From NCBI RefSeq assembly GCF_003259255.1, contig NZ_QGOL01000003.1, positions 248,001 to 312,000 on the forward strand: a DNA stretch of 64,000 nucleotides, in the 5' to 3' direction. How positions within the stretch are numbered: the first letter of the stretch is position 1; the number at the start of each line of letters is the position of its first letter. Of this stretch, positions 44,416 through 53,964 are shown one piece after another. Both the position numbers and the translations under genes were made by a program. The DNA comes from Algoriphagus litoralis (GTDB taxonomy: Bacteria > Bacteroidota > Bacteroidia > Cytophagales > Cyclobacteriaceae). Below the pieces are notes generated by a model that worked only from the letters and a program-made list of their open reading frames with translations, ran no database searches and had not been told where the DNA came from.

Positions 44416-44841
44416 TTATGCTTTTTTGAAATCCATACTCAGGGAATTGATGCAATATCGGATGCCTCCCTGATCTTTGGGACCGTCGGGAAAGCGATGG
44501 CCTAAATGTCCGCCGCATTTGCCGCAAAGGATCTCTTCCCGGATCATAAAGTGGCTGTAATCCATAGTGACTTCGATTGCCTCAGGATTTACTGGCTTGG
44601 TAAAACTCGGCCAGCCACAGCCGCTGTCATATTTATCGGACGAATGGAAAATCTCATTTCCACAGGCTTTGCACTCATAGATTCCAGTGTCTTTATTCAG
44701 GTAATATTGCCCCGTGAAAGGTCTCTCTGTGCCTTTTTCACGTAGGATACGGAAAGACTCAGGATCCAGAATTTCTTCCCATTCGGAATCTGATTTTTGT
44801 ATTTCGAAGTTCTTAGGCTCTTTCTTTTTCATAAGTGACAT
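44416..44841 (-). CDS. msrB: peptide methionine (R)-S-oxide reductase
   Basis: MsrB repairs methionine-R-sulfoxide in proteins, 141 aa. Zn cysteines are in CKACGNEIF and CGKCGGHLGHRF, a SGCGWPSF motif follows the first pair, and the catalytic Cys is in RYCINSLSM. No signal peptide, so cytosolic. It lies 25 nt after the DinB gene on the same strand. Confidence 0.96.
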   Translation of the reverse strand: MSLMKKKEPKNFEIQKSDSEWEEILDPESFRILREKGTERPFTGQYYLNKDTGIYECKACGNEIFHSSDKYDSGCGWPSFTKPVNPEAIEVTMDYSHFMIREEILCGKCGGHLGHRFPDGPKDQGGIRYCINSLSMDFKKA

Positions 44842-44866
44842 TTTTTACAAAACCCATAATTTCCGA

Positions 44867-45364
44867 TTAAAGTTTAGTATTCTCTTGGGCACGATACACC
44901 CAATTGGGAGCATCATTTAGGTGATTTCTCAACATCATGTTTAGCTGTGCGGCATGATGCTGTACATGACGCATGTTATACAGTAGAATTTCAAAAATGG
45001 AGTAATCCATCGTTTTTGATTCATTAATCCAACGACTTTCACTCAATTCAGCTGTTAAACCCATGATTAAGTGACGACATTTGTTTCGATTGAATTCTAA
45101 GTAGTTAAGGATTTCAATTTTCAAAAAAGGAACCGAAGGTGGCTCATCCTCAAACTCTGAATGTGTAAAGGGAGACCTAGCTCCAAATCCTACTGGTTCT
45201 AGGGTCAGATAATAATCCAGGAAAAATAGGGTATGGTAAGCGTTGCCGGAAAAAGATAGATCAGAATTCCAGAATTCTTCAGGGCACATCCGAATCGCAT
45301 TTTCTAACATGTCGATGCTTGCTCCGAATTGGCACCAAAGTGCAGCTTTGATGGATTGGTTCAT
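44867..45364 (-). CDS. DinB-family protein
   Basis: A 165-aa four-helix-bundle protein of the DinB/YfiT type. His residues of a metal triad can be seen: YHTLFFLDYYL and LYNMRHVQHHAAQLN. The start was placed at ATG 45364 (MNQSIKAALW). A longer frame overlaps the penicillin-acylase gene. The family includes thiol-S-transferases and putative hydrolases; the role here is unknown. Probably co-transcribed with the acylase gene 4 nt upstream. Confidence 0.83.
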   Translation of the reverse strand: MNQSIKAALWCQFGASIDMLENAIRMCPEEFWNSDLSFSGNAYHTLFFLDYYLTLEPVGFGARSPFTHSEFEDEPPSVPFLKIEILNYLEFNRNKCRHLIMGLTAELSESRWINESKTMDYSIFEILLYNMRHVQHHAAQLNMMLRNHLNDAPNWVYRAQENTKL

Positions 45365-45368
45365 AGGG

Positions 45369-47765
45369 TTAATTTGATGGGATAAAAACAAGTTTTCCTT
45401 TAGATTTCTCTTTGATGTCCTGTTCATTCATCAGTTGTGCCCGGTATTTTCCCTTTGCAAAAATCTCCTTTTGATCAGCGTAGTGCTTACTGAATCGATT
45501 GCCAGAGTTCCCGGTGGGAAGAACGGAAACAGATTCCTCTACATTTCCGAAATCAAGAATTATCCGCATGGCAGGTCCTGAAGTAACTCGATAGATTCCC
45601 TCACCATTCAAATCAAAGGCTAATTTGTTGACCGCTTCTTCATTTGCAGGAACTGCTTCGGTCCGGACATTGAAAATCTTATCCAGGGGCTTTTGGCTTC
45701 CGAGTGGATGTGGATGCGCTATGACTACTGCATTTTTCCACTTCCAATTTTTAGCGTTTTCGCCAAACTGTACTGAAAGTTCGTCGAGCGAAATCTTCAG
45801 CGCTTCACTGATTAGTTCCTGCCTAGTCTCTGTTGCTTCAGTTGAGCGGTTATCCCACCAGCGGTTTTCCGAATGATTAAGAAAATGTGACGTGCTCCGT
45901 ATCATCAGAAATGTCTCCAAATAAGTCTTGAATCCCGCATCACCCAGCTCATCTGCCATCGCAAGCCGTAGCGTATGGTATAGCCATTTGTAATAGACGG
46001 TTGGAGCTACTTCATCCACATCATGATTCCCTTTCCAATTTTGAAGTAGTTCAATGATTTCTTCATTTCCTGAGAAATCTGCTTTATTGATTTGGGAGAG
46101 CATGAAAAGTGCATTTTTGGGATGAGTCTCGTTGATGGTCTCCAGCTGAAGAGATTGGATAGACTCCAGATCCCAATCTTGTCGTGATGTAATGGTTGAC
46201 GCTATCCGGTTCCAGCGATCTCCAGGATAATAATAGCCGGGAAAGAAGACACCATTTCGCATCGTGTCTGGTTGATTGTTGGAAGTAGCGACAAAGCCGC
46301 TTTCGGGATTAATACTTTGAGGATTGTCAGTGAATGGATACCAGCCTTCTGGCAAAGTTTCAGGATCCGACCCATCTGCAAAGACCTTTGAATGGACCTT
46401 TTCACTCCGGATAGGAAGTTTGGCAGCCGCCCACCAGGCAATATTGCCTGAGCTATCCCCGTACATGATATTCAGCCCTGGAGCGTGGATTAAGCCTGCC
46501 CCTTCTGCCACTTCTTGGATTGTATTGGCATGATTCAGTTTGAAAATAGCCTCCAGCGCCTTGCTCGGCTCTAAAGTGTAAACCCACCAAGAAGAAACTG
46601 GATTAGACGTCAGTTCGGAAATTTCTTTCACCACGGTGTTCATGATAGGCCCATGGAGGGTTTCTCGAATTTCAAACTCCACAGGACCTTGGCCTTTCAC
46701 CTGGATGATTTCTTTTCGGGTGGTGATTTGGAAAATGGAATCCCCTACTAAAATCTCATTGGGATTAGCTGGATTAACCTTCTCTTCAAAGAAATCCTGA
46801 TCGTCATTTTCAAACATGGTCAGGCCGATGCTATGATGTCGCGTATGACCCACCAAGCCAAAGGGAATTCCGGCTAAGTGATTGCCATAAAAACTGAATC
46901 CCGGGTATTCGATGTGTGCCTCGTACCAAACAGATGGTGAAGAAAACCCGATGTGGGTGTCATTGTTGAAAAGAACTTTTCCTGATTTGGTCCGACTTCC
47001 GGAGATCACCCAGGCATTGCTTCCTTCAAGCATGGGTACGGGTAATTTTTCCAGCATTGCGGTGAATGTTGTTTGGATTTGATTGTCTGGACCTTTTAAT
47101 GAATCCGGGTAATTTACTGGGATTCGGTAGTGCTCGGGAAGGGTTTGGACGGAGAGAGATTTTAAATAATCCGGTCCCAATTCATTTGCCATTTTAGTTA
47201 CCAAGGGATCGGTTTTTAGACCCATGGCAAATGTAAAGGACATATATCCAATGATGGAGTGCATGTCTTCCAGTGTGTACGGACGTGGTTTTTCACCCAG
47301 AAGGAGGTATTCCACAGGAAGCGTTCCCGCACTGATAAATTCATTTACTCCTTTCAGATAGGCCTCAGTGGCCTTTTTCCATGGGGTATCACCTTGTCTC
47401 AGCAAAGCATCCGTACTTTCCTTTGCATGTTTAGGAATGCCAAGTGTATGGAAAAATTGATCCACCTCTAGGAGGTCTTTTCCAAGAAATTCAGCAAGAG
47501 TTCCCGAACCGACCCTCCGCATCATTTCCAGTTGGAACAGTCTGTCTTGTGCATGCACATATCCTAAAGCTTGGTAGGCATCAGTTTCATTCTGGGCGTA
47601 GATGTGCGGGATTCCAAACTTGTCAAAGTGGACCTCAACCTTTTCATTTAACCCGGCTATTTTTACCTCTCCGTCATATTGAGGGCTTAGCCAAAAGATG
47701 AATAGCAATACTCCGAGTATCAGGATTAATAGTAATGAGCCAAAAATTGCCGGGATCTTTTTCAT
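45369..47765 (-). CDS. penicillin-acylase-family Ntn hydrolase
   Basis: A 798-aa exported amidohydrolase made as a precursor: signal (1-25), alpha part with YAQNETDAYQALGYVHAQDRLFQLEMMRR, a spacer, then the self-cleavage Ser in EGSNAWVISGSRTKSGKVLFNNDTH that starts the beta chain. GLTMFENDDQDFFEE and ADGSDPETLPEGWYPFTDNPQSINPESGFVATSNN are conserved beta-chain blocks. It cleaves amide bonds of acylated amines such as penicillins or acyl-homoserine lactones. The natural substrate here is unknown. Confidence 0.93.
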   Translation of the reverse strand: MKKIPAIFGSLLLILILGVLLFIFWLSPQYDGEVKIAGLNEKVEVHFDKFGIPHIYAQNETDAYQALGYVHAQDRLFQLEMMRRVGSGTLAEFLGKDLLEVDQFFHTLGIPKHAKESTDALLRQGDTPWKKATEAYLKGVNEFISAGTLPVEYLLLGEKPRPYTLEDMHSIIGYMSFTFAMGLKTDPLVTKMANELGPDYLKSLSVQTLPEHYRIPVNYPDSLKGPDNQIQTTFTAMLEKLPVPMLEGSNAWVISGSRTKSGKVLFNNDTHIGFSSPSVWYEAHIEYPGFSFYGNHLAGIPFGLVGHTRHHSIGLTMFENDDQDFFEEKVNPANPNEILVGDSIFQITTRKEIIQVKGQGPVEFEIRETLHGPIMNTVVKEISELTSNPVSSWWVYTLEPSKALEAIFKLNHANTIQEVAEGAGLIHAPGLNIMYGDSSGNIAWWAAAKLPIRSEKVHSKVFADGSDPETLPEGWYPFTDNPQSINPESGFVATSNNQPDTMRNGVFFPGYYYPGDRWNRIASTITSRQDWDLESIQSLQLETINETHPKNALFMLSQINKADFSGNEEIIELLQNWKGNHDVDEVAPTVYYKWLYHTLRLAMADELGDAGFKTYLETFLMIRSTSHFLNHSENRWWDNRSTEATETRQELISEALKISLDELSVQFGENAKNWKWKNAVVIAHPHPLGSQKPLDKIFNVRTEAVPANEEAVNKLAFDLNGEGIYRVTSGPAMRIILDFGNVEESVSVLPTGNSGNRFSKHYADQKEIFAKGKYRAQLMNEQDIKEKSKGKLVFIPSN

Positions 47766-47957
47766 GGGGTTTAAATTTGATTTTTAAAGGTCAGATAGCC
47801 AGTCCTATTTTTTCCTCGGTAGCCTATTGCGAAGTCATTAAATCTTAGGAAATATGGCTTTTTTGCTGAGCGCGATTTCATTGGGTGAAATTTGAAGAAA
47901 AGATAAGCGAAAGATTAAAAAGCTAGAAGTGAGGGGTCGGCTTTTGCAGTTTATTCT

Positions 47958-48329
47958 TTAATTCAAATCCATATCCAAAGGTGGATTGATTAAAAAGTAA
48001 AAATAAAATCCTCCTAAAAAATAGCAGAAAACATCGAGCAAGTCTCCGGTATAGGTTGTAGAGAATCTGGGTAAAACCAATTCAAATACAATTGCAACAT
48101 AGGTTATGGCTACCAGGATTTGGACTTTGGTAAATGAAAACGCATTTCGTTTTGGATGGATTTTTTGATAAATCTGAAGGGTAATGCCCAAAATGAGCGG
48201 TATAGCCAAAAGATCATCCAAGTAGGAGTGGACCCAGGGAATAAAGAGCTTAAAGAATCGCTCCAGAATTTGATTGACGGAAAAAAGCAGGACTGGAACG
48301 ATAAAATACGGGTTTTTGAAGACTTTCAT
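47958..48329 (-). CDS. small integral membrane protein
   Basis: A 123-aa protein with about four membrane segments, start at ATG 48329. Conserved-looking features are NQILERFF, a SYLDDLLAIPLILG loop/helix, IVFELVLPR and GDLLDVFCYFLGG. I do not recognise the family with confidence; VanZ-like length and topology are a possibility only. Its start lies 4 nt after the stop of the zinc-ribbon gene, so they form a small operon. Confidence 0.7.
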   Translation of the reverse strand: MKVFKNPYFIVPVLLFSVNQILERFFKLFIPWVHSYLDDLLAIPLILGITLQIYQKIHPKRNAFSFTKVQILVAITYVAIVFELVLPRFSTTYTGDLLDVFCYFLGGFYFYFLINPPLDMDLN

Positions 48330-48333
48330 GTAC

Positions 48334-48618
48334 TCAACCCGGTAAGGCTGCAATCAGCCAAAGGATGAAGCTGATGATAGCCATGAAAATGGTGTAGAAG
48401 AAGTTCCCGACCTTCTTTAGACCCTTTTTGAAGTCAGAGTCAGATTCCTTGACATTGAACATCCAGTTTTCTTCGTTGGTCTTTTTATCAGCTAGCCTTT
48501 TTTCCTGATTTTCCAGATCCTTTCCGCCTAGCGTTTTTCCACAGTGATCGCAGATATCACTTAAGTTGAGGTTCCACGATGACCAGTTTCCACAGTGAGG
48601 GCACTTTTTCTGATCCAT
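48334..48618 (-). CDS. zinc-ribbon membrane protein
   Basis: A 94-aa protein with an N-terminal zinc ribbon (CPHC at 6-9 and CDHC about 15 residues later), a charged middle, and a C-terminal hydrophobic helix (NFFYTIFMAIISFILWLIAALPG). It resembles small tail-anchored zinc-ribbon proteins of unknown role. The downstream membrane-protein gene follows at 4 nt. Confidence 0.75.
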   Translation of the reverse strand: MDQKKCPHCGNWSSWNLNLSDICDHCGKTLGGKDLENQEKRLADKKTNEENWMFNVKESDSDFKKGLKKVGNFFYTIFMAIISFILWLIAALPG

Positions 48619-48646
48619 TTCTTTGACTTAGGGTTAAAAAACGAAT

Positions 48647-49828
48647 TTAGCTTTCTTCGATTGCTTTCAGGATAATGGCGCAGGCTTCTTGGATTTCAAC
48701 TTCAGTAATGATCAAAGGCGGTGCGATACGCATGGAATCATCGCAAAACAAAAACCAATCAATGATTACACCCAACTCAATTGCCCGATCAATGATAGGT
48801 TTGAGCACGTCAAAGGACTCAAATTCCACCGCCATCATCAGGCCTTTATTCCTAAAACCTTTGATTTTTGGGTGAATTAATAACCTTTTAAAAAGGTTTG
48901 CTTTTCCTTCCACCTGCTCAATAAGCTTTTCTTCCAGGAGGATTTGAATGGTAGCCAATGATGCAGCTGCGCTTACCGGATGCCCACCAAATGTGGTGAT
49001 ATGACCCAAAAGTGGATTATTCTTGAAAGCGCCCATCACTTTTTTATTGGCAATAAAAGCTCCAATTGGCATTCCGCCTCCCATTCCTTTGGCACACACA
49101 ATCATATCCGGGACGATATCAAAATGCTCAAAAGCCCAAAATTTACCCGTGCGACCAAATCCTGCCTGGATTTCGTCCAGAATTAGCAACGTGCCAGTAT
49201 CATCACACCGCTTCCTCAATGCCTGAAAATATTCCCTACATGCAACTCGAATTCCCGCTTCACCTTGAATCGTTTCGATGACTACGGCTGCGGTTTCGGA
49301 AGTGATTTTTTCTAAATCAGAAAAACTTCCATAAAAAATATGGGAAATGCCGGGTAGAAGGGGGCGGTAAGCCCGCTTGAAAACTTCATTTCCACCCACA
49401 CTCAGCGAACCATGGCTAGAACCATGGTAAGCGTTTACGCAAGAGATCAATTCCCGACGATTGGTATAGCGTTTGGCAAGTTTTAACGCGCCCTCGATGG
49501 CTTCCGAACCGCTGTTGACGAGGTAGACATTGTCCAGGTGCTCGGGAAGCGTATCGCAAAGCGCTTTTGCCAAACGAGTCTGCGGAGTCTGCACATATTC
49601 TCCATATACCATAAGATGGAGGTATTTGTCGAGTTGTGCTTGAATGGCTTCAACTACTCGAGGATGCCTATGGCCGACATTGCTGACTCCGATTCCGGAA
49701 ATTAGATCGATGTATCGCTCACCGGTTGGACCATAGAGGTAGATTCCCGCTGCTTTTTCTACCTCGATAAGCAAAGGAAAATCCGTAGTCTGAGCCAGAT
49801 GAGATAGAAAAAGTTGACGATTATTCAT
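48647..49828 (-). CDS. class III aminotransferase (ornithine/acetylornithine type)
   Basis: A 393-aa PLP-dependent class III aminotransferase. It has YLHLMVYGEYVQTPQTRLAKAL, VNSGSEAIEGALKLAKRYTNRRELI, FYGSFSDLEKI, LILDEIQAGFGRTGKFWAFEHFDIVPDM (PLP-binding Asp and Glu), AKGMGGGMPIGAF (Schiff-base Lys) and HITTFGGHPVSAAA. Length and motifs fit acetylornithine, ornithine or 4-aminobutyrate aminotransferases. No arginine-synthesis gene is near, so the exact substrate stays open. Confidence 0.88.
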   Translation of the reverse strand: MNNRQLFLSHLAQTTDFPLLIEVEKAAGIYLYGPTGERYIDLISGIGVSNVGHRHPRVVEAIQAQLDKYLHLMVYGEYVQTPQTRLAKALCDTLPEHLDNVYLVNSGSEAIEGALKLAKRYTNRRELISCVNAYHGSSHGSLSVGGNEVFKRAYRPLLPGISHIFYGSFSDLEKITSETAAVVIETIQGEAGIRVACREYFQALRKRCDDTGTLLILDEIQAGFGRTGKFWAFEHFDIVPDMIVCAKGMGGGMPIGAFIANKKVMGAFKNNPLLGHITTFGGHPVSAAASLATIQILLEEKLIEQVEGKANLFKRLLIHPKIKGFRNKGLMMAVEFESFDVLKPIIDRAIELGVIIDWFLFCDDSMRIAPPLIITEVEIQEACAIILKAIEES

Positions 49829-49842
49829 TTTTTAAATACAGG

Positions 49843-50739
49843 TCAAAAACTTGAAAAACGGAAGAAAATGCCCAAAGGAAGCTTTTTTCCCTGTTTTTCT
49901 TCCAAATACAATTCACCCTGCTCGGGATTTTTGACCTCTCCAAAGTTGGATCGGATAAGGTTGGCCGCGATTAATGATGAGAAACTCAAAGAGTACATAT
50001 TGAGCAGGAGAAAGTGATCTTTTGGATCCAGTAATTCTGCACAGGTTTTCAGCATTTCGTTGATCTGCTCTTCGAGAATCCATTTTTCACCCTCAGGTCC
50101 TCGACCATAGGCTGGCGGATCGAGAATGATTCCGTGATATTTATTCCCTCGTCGGGCTTCCCGCTTGATGAATTTCATTGCATCGTCCACCATCCATCGA
50201 ATGCCGTCCAATCCGGAGGACTCCATGTTGTGTTTGGACCAGGTGACCACTTGCTTGACCGAATCTAGATGAGTCACATCAGCCCCGGCAGCTCTGCAAG
50301 CCACACTTGCTGCACCCGTATAGGCAAAAAGATTGAGGACTTTTGGCTTTTGCCCCGGGAAAGCTTTGATTTTTTTGAACAAATAATCCCAGTTTACAGC
50401 CTGCTCGGGAAATAATCCAATGTGTTTGAAAGAGGTCTGCGCCAAGTTCAAGGTCAAATTCAGTCCGTCTTCATTTTTATAGTCAATGGACCAATTGTGC
50501 GGCATCTGCTTGATTTGCTGCCAGTGACCTTTTTCTGGATTGTTTTTTTCCTTGGCAAAGTGTGCATGCGCCAACTTTCTCCATTCGGTTTCTGGTAGCG
50601 ACTTGTCCCAGATGGCCTGAGGCTCCGGTCTACTCAAGATAAATTTGCCAAAGCGCTCCAGTTTTTCAAATCCTCCGGTATCGATGAGTTCATAATCTGC
50701 CCAAGGTCCAGGGCAAAGCGAGAGAATGGTTTCTTTCAT
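49843..50739 (-). CDS. RlmI-like class I rRNA methyltransferase
   Basis: A 298-aa SAM methyltransferase similar to the RlmI/YccW group. It has GLFPEQAVNWDYL, motif I VLNLFAYTGAASVACRAAGADVTHLD, KQVVTWSKHNMESSG, and the catalytic-site block ILDPPAYGRGPEGEKW. The PUA domain of full RlmI is replaced by a different N-terminus of about 100 residues. It probably methylates rRNA at a cytosine or guanine. Co-directional with the aminotransferase gene 14 nt downstream. Confidence 0.87.
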   Translation of the reverse strand: MKETILSLCPGPWADYELIDTGGFEKLERFGKFILSRPEPQAIWDKSLPETEWRKLAHAHFAKEKNNPEKGHWQQIKQMPHNWSIDYKNEDGLNLTLNLAQTSFKHIGLFPEQAVNWDYLFKKIKAFPGQKPKVLNLFAYTGAASVACRAAGADVTHLDSVKQVVTWSKHNMESSGLDGIRWMVDDAMKFIKREARRGNKYHGIILDPPAYGRGPEGEKWILEEQINEMLKTCAELLDPKDHFLLLNMYSLSFSSLIAANLIRSNFGEVKNPEQGELYLEEKQGKKLPLGIFFRFSSF

Positions 50740-50813
50740 TGGCGCAATTTAGGCTTTTTAGGCAAGAGTCTACCGGTTTTGAAGCGCTACAGCCTCTGTT
50801 TTGGTTGGATATT

Positions 50814-51638
50814 TTAGATTTTCAGATCGTCCAAAACGGACTCGCTATATTCCCAAAGCTCTTTGGCCAACTGTTGGTTTAGGGCTGCTGAAGATGGGAC
50901 TTTTGGTTTTTTTCGATCATAGTAGCTACCGTTTCGGAGTTTTTCTTTCGGAGTTTTTGCCAGGAATAGGGTTGTTTGAGCGCCGGCTTTTGCGCTGATA
51001 AATAGCAGTTGAGTAACGCGTATTATTGCCTTGGCAAGTCCAGAAGTCTCTGAACCAAAAGCGGTCTTCACTGCTCCAGGATGAAGTGAATAAGCACTTA
51101 TTCCATCGCTTTCAAATCTGATTTTCAATTCATTGGTAAACAGTATATTATACAATTTAACCTTTCCATATGCAGTGACTGTATTGGCTGATTTTTTAAG
51201 GCTTAAATCAGGCTTTGGATTCCCCGAAATACGATGTGCTTCTGAGCTGAGGTTGATGATTTTTGCTTTACCACGGATCAACGCAGGAAGGAGTTGCTTT
51301 GTCAATAAAAAGTGCCCGAGGTGATTCGTCGCAAAAGTCAAATCAAGATTTTCTTCCGTGAGCTTCTTAGCAGGAAACATTCCGCCTGCATTGTTGATCA
51401 GGACATCGATTCGGTCAGTTATTTTTAAGATTTCGGTTGCTGCCTTTTTGACTGACTTCATGATACTGAGATCCATGGAGACAATCCGGATTTTTTCTTT
51501 TCCAGATAGCGTCCCAATCATTTTTTGAGCTTTTTCCTCATTTCTGACCGGAAGAATTACTACCTCACACAGCGGCAACATTTCCTTCAAAGTTTCCCAG
51601 CCTATGCCGGAGGTGCTTCCTGTTAGTACTAAATTCAT
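50814..51638 (-). CDS. short-chain dehydrogenase (retinol-dehydrogenase-like)
   Basis: A 274-aa SDR with cofactor motif TGSTSGIGWETL near residue 7, NNAGGMF, the catalytic Ser in IINLSSEAHRISG and the Y-x3-K pair in TAYGKVKLYN, then SLHPGAVKTAFG. It is closest in pattern to WW-oxidoreductase/retinol-dehydrogenase-like SDRs, so NADP-dependent oxidation of a hydrophobic alcohol is a guess. Divergent from the GlsA-like gene. The C-terminal third is longer than in minimal SDRs. Confidence 0.85.
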   Translation of the reverse strand: MNLVLTGSTSGIGWETLKEMLPLCEVVILPVRNEEKAQKMIGTLSGKEKIRIVSMDLSIMKSVKKAATEILKITDRIDVLINNAGGMFPAKKLTEENLDLTFATNHLGHFLLTKQLLPALIRGKAKIINLSSEAHRISGNPKPDLSLKKSANTVTAYGKVKLYNILFTNELKIRFESDGISAYSLHPGAVKTAFGSETSGLAKAIIRVTQLLFISAKAGAQTTLFLAKTPKEKLRNGSYYDRKKPKVPSSAALNQQLAKELWEYSESVLDDLKI

Positions 51639-51817
51639 ATTTTACGTAGTTTATTGAGACTACTGAAAATCTAGGCGCTTGGTTTTCAGGAAACTAATTT
51701 TTGACTCTTTTTTGGTAGAAAAGCTGAGGCTTTATTTTCGTACTTTTGAACTGATCTGTTGTGAAAATTTTAATTTTTACTCCGAATTATAACCGAATAG
51801 CACAATTTTTTTGGCCA

Positions 51818-52639
51818 ATGACCAAGAAATTTATAGATATCGAAAAAGCCATTGCTTCCAAAAACCCAAAGCTCTTGAAATGGATGCCGGGTTTTTTGTT
51901 GAATTATGTCAAAAAGGTGACACACGAAACATGGCTTAATTCTGTACTTACCAAGCACATTGACCTTAAGGGATTGGATTTTGTCAACGCATTGATTTCA
52001 GAATTTCAAATGGATGTTCAATTGATGGGAGAAGAAAACATTCCAAAAGTCGGAGGTTTTATACTTGCGTCAAATCATCCCCTTGGAGGAATGGACGGGA
52101 TAGCATTGATGTACGCTATAGGCAAAATCAGACCAGATATTCGATTTCTAGTCAATGATCTGCTTATGAGTTTTGATAATTTCCAACCGATCTTCGTGCC
52201 AGTCAATACCCTAGGGAAGAATTCTGTGAATGCCAATCTGAAGATTGAGGAAGCATTTGCGAATCGGCATCCCGTGTTGATTTTTCCTGCCGGCCTTGTA
52301 TCGAGAAAGCAGGAGGGAATAGTGAAAGATCTGGGATGGAAAAAAAGCTTTATTTCAAAGGCAAAAAAATATCAGCTGGAGGTTCTTCCCTGCCATATAC
52401 AGGGGGAGAATTCTAAGTTTTTTTACAATCTTGCTAACTGGCGTAAAAAAATCGGGATTAAAGCAAACATCGAAATGTTTTGGTTGGTGGATGAAATGTA
52501 TAAGCAGCGGGGCAAAAAAGTTGTAATCCGTGTTGGCGACCCGGTATCTTACCAGTATTTTAATTCTGAAAAAAATGACACCCAATGGGCAGCGTATATG
52601 AAAGATTTGGTATACAAACTAGGCGAAGCGAATGACTAA
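51818..52639 (+). CDS. GlsA-like O-acyltransferase of glycine-lipid synthesis
   Basis: A 273-aa PlsC-superfamily acyltransferase, start at ATG 51818 (MTKKFIDIEKAI); a GTG at 51761 is less likely. The acyltransferase site reads ASNHPLGGMDGIAL (His and Asp spaced as H-x5-D, as in this subgroup), followed by RFLVNDLLMSFDNFQPIFVPVN and FPAGLVSRKQEG. With the overlapping downstream GNAT-type gene it matches the GlsA/GlsB pair that makes glycine lipids in Bacteroides: GlsB attaches a 3-hydroxy acyl chain to glycine, GlsA then O-acylates it. Overlap of 8 nt suggests translational coupling. Confidence 0.85.
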   Translation: MTKKFIDIEKAIASKNPKLLKWMPGFLLNYVKKVTHETWLNSVLTKHIDLKGLDFVNALISEFQMDVQLMGEENIPKVGGFILASNHPLGGMDGIALMYAIGKIRPDIRFLVNDLLMSFDNFQPIFVPVNTLGKNSVNANLKIEEAFANRHPVLIFPAGLVSRKQEGIVKDLGWKKSFISKAKKYQLEVLPCHIQGENSKFFYNLANWRKKIGIKANIEMFWLVDEMYKQRGKKVVIRVGDPVSYQYFNSEKNDTQWAAYMKDLVYKLGEAND

Positions 52640-53591
52640 GACTCTACCGATCATACCAGCTGTGGATCGAATGCTTCTGAAAAAGGAGTTGAGCCCAGAT
52701 CGCTTTCTCAGATATGCCAATAATGGAGATAACCTGGTCTACTTGGTCAATCACCATAATGCTCCCAATGTGGTCCAAGAGATCGGACGCCTCCGGGAGC
52801 TGACCTTTAGAGCTGCCGGTGGAGGTACAGGCATGCCTCTGGATCTCGATGATAACGATACCTGCGAAAAGTGTTACGATCAATTGATCACTTGGAATCC
52901 TGAGGATGAAGAAATTGTGGCTGGGTATCGAGTAATAATGTGTAAAAATGCCGTAAATCCAGATGGTTCGATCAATCTCTCCACCACCCATCTTTTTGAC
53001 TTTTCAGATAAATTTATCAAAGAATATATTCCCTACACCCTAGAACTAGGTCGCTCTTTTGTACAGCCACAATATCAGCCAAGCTTAGACAACCGCAAGG
53101 GAATCTTCAGTCTGGACAACCTCTGGGATGGTCTTGGGGCAGTGGTTTTACTCAATTCGGATGTCAAATACCTTTTTGGTAAAGTCACCATGTACCCACA
53201 TTACAATAGGGAAGGGCGAGATCTTTTGCTTTATTTTATGAATCATTATTTCCCTGATAATGAATCACTTGTCACTCCAAAGGTGAATCTTAAATTAACC
53301 TATGAAACCGGCATTGAGCAGCTCCCCAACCCATTCATTAATCTGAATTATAAGGAAGGATATAAGTATCTGAATGGAAAAATCAGATCCTTGGGAGAAA
53401 ATATTCCTCCGCTGATCAATACCTACATGAACTTATCCCCAACGATGCGCACGTTTGGTACGGCATTGAATGATGAGTTTGGCGAAGTGGAAGAGACGGG
53501 TATCATGATCACCTTGGCGGATATCTACGAAAGTAAAAAACACCGGCACATGGATACCTTTGTCCGGGATAGGAATTATGGCGAAAGATAA
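52632..53591 (+). CDS. GlsB-like N-acyltransferase of glycine-lipid synthesis
   Basis: A 319-aa OlsB/GNAT-type acyltransferase. ELTFRAAGGGTGMPLDLDDNDTCEKCYDQLITWN, EIVAGYRVIM, YIPYTLELGRSFVQPQYQP and LFGKVTMYPHYN are typical of the hemolysin-like OlsB/GlsB family. It would transfer a 3-hydroxy acyl group to the amino group of glycine. Upstream GlsA-like gene overlaps by 8 nt; a CoA-binding protein gene overlaps its end by 14 nt. Confidence 0.88.
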   Translation: MTKTLPIIPAVDRMLLKKELSPDRFLRYANNGDNLVYLVNHHNAPNVVQEIGRLRELTFRAAGGGTGMPLDLDDNDTCEKCYDQLITWNPEDEEIVAGYRVIMCKNAVNPDGSINLSTTHLFDFSDKFIKEYIPYTLELGRSFVQPQYQPSLDNRKGIFSLDNLWDGLGAVVLLNSDVKYLFGKVTMYPHYNREGRDLLLYFMNHYFPDNESLVTPKVNLKLTYETGIEQLPNPFINLNYKEGYKYLNGKIRSLGENIPPLINTYMNLSPTMRTFGTALNDEFGEVEETGIMITLADIYESKKHRHMDTFVRDRNYGER

Positions 53592-53964
53592 TCTAGAATA
53601 TAAAAAAACGCTCATTGTAGGAGCTACCACCAATCAAACCCGGTATGCCTTCACAGCTGCAGGAATGTTTGCTGATCGTGAGTTGGAGTTTATTCCGATT
53701 GGCATTAAAAAAGGAGAGGTTTTTGGGCGGGAAATTCTTGATCTACGAGCCAAACCAGATCTGAAGGATATTCATACCATAACGCTTTACATTGGTCCTT
53801 CCCATCAAGATGAATGGATGGATTACCTGATCAGCCTAAATCCAAAGCGGATCATTTTTAACCCCGGTACAGAAAACCCGTTTTTTTTTACAGCAGCCAA
53901 AGCTGCCGGAATCGAGGTCGTTCCAGCTTGCAATTTGGTGATGCTCAGTACCGGTCAATTTTGA
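53578..53964 (+). CDS. CoA-binding domain protein
   Basis: A 128-aa single-domain protein of the YccU/CoA-binding type. TLIVGATTNQTRYAFTAAGMF near the N-terminus is the Rossmann phosphate loop, FIPIGIKKGEVFGREILDLRAKPDLKDIHTITLYIG and RIIFNPGTEN follow. The start is ATG 53578, overlapping the GlsB-like gene by 14 nt. This placement suggests a link to acyl-CoA or acyl-ACP supply, but no catalytic role is known. It overlaps the end of the convergent blh gene by 10 nt. Confidence 0.82.
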   Translation: MAKDNLEYKKTLIVGATTNQTRYAFTAAGMFADRELEFIPIGIKKGEVFGREILDLRAKPDLKDIHTITLYIGPSHQDEWMDYLISLNPKRIIFNPGTENPFFFTAAKAAGIEVVPACNLVMLSTGQF

